DNA of 64,000 nt from Ligustrum vulgare (lineage: Eukaryota; Streptophyta; Magnoliopsida; Lamiales; Oleaceae), in assembly GCA_963555705.1 (NCBI GenBank), contig OY743169.1, positions 8,184,014-8,248,013 of the forward strand, written 5' to 3'. Shown here piece after piece: positions 59,090 through 64,000 of the stretch; position 1 is the first letter of the stretch; every line of letters starts with the position of its first letter. The notes beneath the pieces were generated by a model. The model did not search any database, was not told where the DNA came from, and saw only the letters and a list, made by a program, of their open reading frames with translations. The position numbers and the translations under genes were made by a program.

Positions 59090-59661
59090 GATTGTGAGTT
59101 TGATCCTCTGGCTTTCCTTTCATCAGATAACAACTTTGCAAACCTGAAATTCACGGACTAAGCAAAATAAGCAGCTTATTCTACTGATAAAAAGCAATTA
59201 TAAGTAATCAAGTTATTAATATTGTGGTCTATGCAATAGGGAATCATACTTTATCAAAGCCTCTTCATTTGTGCCACCATTGACAATAGGTTCAGACCGT
59301 TCAGTGTTTCCTCTCTGAAAATTTACTCTAGAAAGAGGGGCCTTCAATAAATTTTGCCCGTATTCACAATGTCTGTAAGATCCTTCCTCTTGCTAACATC
59401 GGCCGAGGAAGTTTCTCCGGTCAATGTGTCATCCTGGTTGTACAAAGTTGATGTTAAATGTTGGGATGACAGTATTGGTTAAAGTTTGATGTGAACTAAT
59501 CTTAGGACAATGTGTCTCTTATTACTCGATAAATCCGTTATACTTTGGACCTTCTAATATTACATATTATCTATCTATGAACTAAGAGTCGTACCTGAAG
59601 TTCGGATTCAAGAAACTCAAGAACGGTGGCAGGAATTATGCCCCTAAATAATGCAACCTCC
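59072..59661 (-). pseudogene. Unrecognised short gene or gene remnant, 3 exon-like blocks
   Basis: Minus-strand blocks with splice-like borders: 59661-59595 (MEVALFRGIIPATVLEFLES, then GT), about 59433-59250 (after CCAG: DDTLTGETSSADVSKRKD; in a second frame EYGQNLLKAPLSRVNFQRGN and TNEEALIK, then GT), and about 59140-59072 (FAKLLSDERKARGSNSQSQQ, then TK and TAA). The first and last joins read through, but the middle block needs a frame change near 59360, so it is a pseudogene, a misread intron, or part of a larger gene. I do not recognise the family. Confidence 0.45.
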
Positions 59662-61121
59662 ATCAGTGATTAAAAATTCAAACGTTATATGTATTTTTGT
59701 GACATTTTCATGTGACTAACTCAATTTAAAATATTAATGATTAGATTTTAAGATAGCACTATTACAAAACTTATTATTTACAAATAATAAGGTTCAAACA
59801 AGGGCTAAATATATTAATGATAAGATTTTAAGATAGACCGCGAAGTGCACAAGTCATTTTATATCTCAAAAGTCTCCGGTCTCAGCATCTGTCTATGAAT
59901 ATGACTATGTATATGTTTATCAATCTCGAAAGCACAATAATACTATTTAATTTAATATTTTTTATTCGTTTATTATGATTAAACTCGTCAACTGAGCTTT
60001 AAATTGAAATTAAATTCTACATGTTGTCCCTCACTGGTTGGGGAAGGCCAAATTTGCATCGACTTGTGTAAATTTTATTTATTTGAAACTCTTCCAGGGA
60101 AAATGTCACAATAATTGAAGATTTTTTGAGTTAATTAATCTCAGTTTTGTAGTGAAATTCTTCCTAGGAAACACCTGTGTGCACAACAACTAATCTCATT
60201 GCTGGGTTGTCCTACAAGCAATGATATTTTGTTATTTATAATACACTGCCGAATACCGTACTATTGTCAATATTGACTGTGATATACTTAGGCTAAAGTC
60301 TCTCCTCCTCGAGCTTAAGAAATCTCTAACTTATATCTCTTTCATCTATCGTATGTAATAATGTTAGCGCTTACTACTTATGTTCTAATTAGATTTCCAC
60401 TCTCGAATGAAGCATATCGAGATTGATGTGCACTTCGTACTTGATAATACTCAAAGTAGTGACTCTGTGTATCTCCTATTATCCAACCTGACTTATCAAG
60501 CTACCGTCAATTACTTACTTACAATGAGTAAAGTTATTCATCACCACTGAATCGTTAATGTTAAGTATCAGTTTAGGTGACAATTACATGACATTAAATG
60601 ATAGAGTCATTTTAATGTAAAGTCACAAGATTCATTTAATTGAATTTATAAAGTGTAATTACCTTGATATTAGATATCATTATTCATTTTCAACTACCAT
60701 GGTCTAAGATTGGTGTGTATTTGATAAACACTACCTTGCCGGAACTATAAGTAATAAAATGAATGAATAGAAGTCTTGCTTTTCTTGTATTTTTATAGTA
60801 GTAGGTAACATCTTGTTAACCTTTATAGATTTTCTTGATATGATTTTTGATATTTGATAAATGCATAGAAAAAATAAGTTGAAAATGAAGCGTGACTGTC
60901 TGTGTGAAAGAGTAATAAAACCTCAACAATGCAAAAAGAAAAAAGAAATAAAAAAATGTGTAAAAAAACATATATTGATTTCCATTTTTAGCCCGAATAT
61001 GTTACGTAATAGTTAAAACTACCCAAAGCAAAGCAACCGACAGCTTCATATATACACAAAACGCCCATTTCTCTCTCCCAATCTCTCTGGATCTGAAAGA
61101 AGGATTTGTTGCTTCATCGCC
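59662..61121. other. Intergenic DNA and promoter side of the TMN gene
   Basis: AT-rich with no gene seen. The last 100 bases should be the TMN promoter and leader: CATATATACAC at about 61047-61057 is a possible TATA box, followed by a CT-rich stretch (ttctctctcccaatctctct, 61069-61088), usual for plant leaders. Confidence 0.5.
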
Positions 61122-64000
61122 ATGGGAGGAACTTCTGGATCTCGTGCAATGCGTACAGTATTCCTATTTACAGTTATTTGCATTCTTCTCTGCCACAATG
61201 TCTTCGGCTTCTACCTCCCTGGCGTTGCCCCTGAAGACTTCAGAAAGGTCCCCTTTCCGATTACCGTTTAAATTTTTTATGAATCCATATAATGTATGAA
61301 TGCTTTAATTTAATTCTTGATCTGGATTTTGCTCAAAGATCCGTGTTGTTGATCCTTTGTGTCTGAGTGAGTGGGTATGGCATAATTGGATTTGGACTGG
61401 GCTCTTCCTATTTGGGTAGTATTTGATAACAAAGTTGGGATTGACATTAGTTTAAAACCTTCTAGATAAAGTTAATCGATTTGTTTCTTGATGAAGATTG
61501 TACGAAGTCATTTAATGGGATGGAGTTCGGGGAATGGAGGATGAGATTTTGAAGAGACTAAGCTGATATTGAATAATTAATTAATAATAACTACAGTGTT
61601 ACAAATTACAATTAGTGCACGAGTCATTTAAATTCTGTTTAATCATTGAATGATATTCTGCAATAGATATTTATTGCACAGTAATTGGCCAGAGACAATT
61701 AGATCTACCCTGGATATCTTGACTTTAAATGGAGAGATTATATGTCCATGAACTCTTAAGGTATATGCATTTCAGCTCTGTATTTGCAAGCTAATGGTTT
61801 CTTGGCTAACCCGAACTAGCACTTCGATTGTTGAACCCCTCTATCTTACCAATGGGTGCAGATACGATATAGGTGTGGAGAGAAAAAATTGTGATTTTAT
61901 TTAGAACTTCCAAATATAAATTATTAGAAATAAGGCTTGGGTAAACAATATAACTTTTTTCTGTTTTCTTCATTATTACTAGAGGTGTGAATTTGCCATT
62001 TCTTTTAATTGTTGCCTACATTTTACTCAGTTCTTATCTTGTATGATTTTTTATTTTTATTTTTGGATTGGATGCAGGGAGATCCATTGAATGTGAAAGT
62101 GAATAAACTGACTTCTATAAAGACTCAGCTCCCTTACTCGTACTATTCTCTTCCTTTCTGTCATCCAGACGCCATAGTTGACAGTAGAGAAAATCTTGGA
62201 GAAGTGCTTCGCGGAGATCGCATTGAGAACTCTCGTTATGTCGTCAGTATTATATCCTTTATGAACTCGGATCCATTTGACTGGTTTGTTAGTACTTGAC
62301 ATTTTCTTGTTCTGTGTCTTACAGTTTAAAATGAGGGAACCGCAGATGTGCAATGTTGTCTGTCGACTTACACTTGATGCCAAAACTGCAAAAGAATTCA
62401 AAGACAAAATTGAAGATGAATATCATGTCAACATGTAGGACAATAATTCGCATTTAACGAATCCAACATCTTTTAACAATTTCCAAAGAATCAAAGCATC
62501 AACATTTAACAATTCTGCTGCTTCATGTCGCAGGATCTTAGATAATCTCCCACTGGTTGTTCCCATTCCAAGGTTAGAACAAGATAGTCCTCCAGTTTAT
62601 CAGCTTGGTTTTCATGTTGGGCTAAAAGGACAATACAGCGGAGTAAGTAAATTAATTATCGGCCTAAACTGCCTGGGTAATCTATATGCAGGATTTTACT
62701 TTGACTCGCATTTTGTTCCCTTCTGTGCAGAGCAAAGATGAAAAATATTTTCTTCACAATCACTTGAGCTTCACTGTCAAGTATCACAAAGATCAACAGA
62801 CTGAAGCTGCAAGGATAGTGGGTTTTGAGGTTGTACCATTCAGGTAGGCGCTAGGGAGGTCTAAGTTCTTAATAATTTGTTCTAGGGCTCAAGTTTTTGT
62901 TATTCTACTCAATAGAAATTTTTGGCGTTTGTAATGCATCATGTATTTATCTAAAATAACTTGTGCCATTCAGTGTCAAGCACGAATATGAAGGACAATG
63001 GAGTGAAGATACTCGTCTAATGACGTGTGATCCCCATGCAAAGCGTACAGTTTCCTCCTCAAATTCTCCCCAAGAAGTTGAAGATAAACAAGAAGTCATA
63101 TTCACTTATGATGTTGCGTTTGAGGTAATTACCGATATTTCTTATTCTATGCAAGAAAACTGTTATCTTCATCACCTGAAAAACCAAGTTTTTCTTGTTT
63201 TCTCCTGTTTCCCATTGCTTGCAAGTGATTGCTAAATGCATACATTGTTCTTTCCTACCATGAATTTCAATATTCCTGACACTTGATGATCCCACTGCTC
63301 CTGCATTGCAGGAGAGTGAGGTGAAATGGGCATCAAGGTGGGACACTTACCTTCTAATGTCCGATGACCAAATACATTGGTTCTCAATAGTAAATTCTTT
63401 GATGATCGTTCTATTCCTCTCGGGCATGGTTGCAATGATAATGCTGCGGACACTGTTCCGGGACATCTCAAAGTATAATGAACTTGAGACTCAGGAAGAG
63501 GCCCAGGAAGAAACTGGATGGAAATTGGTCCATACAGATGTGTTCAGGCCCCCAAATAACTCGGAATTACTCTGTGTCTATGTTGGAACCGGTGTACAGT
63601 TTCTAGGGGTGGTGCTTGTGACTATGATCTTTGCTGCCCTCGGATTCCTTTCCCCTTCCAACCGGGGTGGACTTATGACCGCCATGTTATTGCTTTGGGT
63701 TCTCATGGGACTCTTTGCCGGTTATGCCTCTGCTCGTCTTTACAAGATGTTCAAAGGAACTGAATGGAAGAAAATCGCTCTTAGGACCGCTTTTCTGTTC
63801 CCCGCTACAGTTTTCAGCATCTTCTTTGTTCTCAATGCACTCATCTGGGGCCAGAAATCATCAGGGGCAGTCCCATTTGGAACAATGTTTGCTTTAGTCT
63901 TCCTATGGTTTGGAATTTCAGTGCCACTAGTCTTCGTTGGAAGTTACATAGGGTTCCGAAAACCAGCAATTGAGGATCCTGTGAAAACAAACAAAATCCC
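61122..64000 (+). CDS. Transmembrane 9 superfamily (TMN/EMP) protein, 5' part
   Basis: Exons: 61122-61247, 62078-62242, 62325-62434, 62534-62642, 62731-62843, 62974-63124 and 63312 to the window end; all GT-AG with joining phases, 487 codons present of about 640 in the family. A signal peptide (about residues 11-29) is followed by the lumenal domain with FYLPGVAPEDFRKGDPLNVK, YSYYSLPFC and EYEGQWSEDTR. Then come the first membrane spans (IHWFSIVNSLMIVLFLSGMV, LVTMIFAALGF, LLLWVLMGLFAGYASARLYK) and SYIGFRKPAIEDPV near the edge. TM9/EMP proteins reside in Golgi and endosomes and take part in membrane-protein sorting. It is closest to the Arabidopsis TMN7 type by recollection. No break is seen; the 3' end lies outside. 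Confidence 0.93.

Noticed and set aside
61981..62407. ORFs in both strands around TMN exon 2-3
   Set aside because: They read through introns; splice signals define the true exons.

Overview
The window is nuclear DNA of a eudicot plant. The evidence is spliced genes with GT-AG introns, plant gene families (NPH3/RPT2-like, CYP80/CYP76-like P450, TM9/EMP), AT-rich intergenic DNA, and a dense load of plant transposons (MULE, hAT, PIF/Harbinger, Helitron, Ty1/copia, LINE) plus an endogenous plant pararetrovirus. I saw no rRNA, tRNA or CRISPR. All exon models are read by eye from splice signals and reading frames.

Layout. 1-2.7 kb: decayed MuDR-type MULE remnant (minus). 2.7-6.5 kb: AT-rich DNA with two tandem duplications and a Helitron-like 3' end. 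6.58-12.15 kb: complete 4-exon NPH3/RPT2-like gene (minus, about 613 aa) whose first exon is partly duplicated. 13.6-24.3 kb: gene-poor, with a probable solo LTR, fragments of a GH3 beta-glucosidase and a sulfotransferase, two hAT-type copies, two PIF-type MITEs and a small Helitron. 24.925-31.093 kb: a 6.17-kb MULE bounded by matching terminal inverted repeats and a perfect 9-bp target duplication. It carries an open FAR1-type transposase (minus, about 799 aa over 4 exons) and, convergently, a broken zinc-knuckle/GRF-finger gene. 32.6-37.3 kb: two copies of an odd repeat built from TCACAA motifs at about 21-bp spacing, separated by a hAT element. 37.3-42.4 kb: Ty1/copia element with a 5' LTR cut to 98 bp and a polyprotein broken by stops. 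43.7-55.5 kb: two-exon cytochrome P450 (minus, about 499 aa) whose single intron of about 10.3 kb holds a full-genome-length endogenous caulimovirid (plus strand, about 9.7 kb, 13 ORFs). 55.7-58.8 kb: 5'-truncated dead LINE (minus). 59.1-59.7 kb: unrecognised coding-like exons. 61.1-64.0 kb: 5' part of a TM9/EMP (TMN) gene running off the window.

Three cellular genes look functional: NPH3-like (BTB adaptor of a CUL3 ligase), the P450 (unusual I-helix), and TMN (Golgi/endosomal membrane protein). They show no pathway link. The two most notable systems are the MULE, whose layout recalls maize MuDR with two convergent genes, and the caulimovirid. The latter has an unusual set of small ORFs, a movement protein fused to a retropepsin-like domain, and a second retropepsin-like domain lacking the catalytic Asp at the start of Pol. 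Its coat-protein and Pol frames are broken, so this copy is a fossil.
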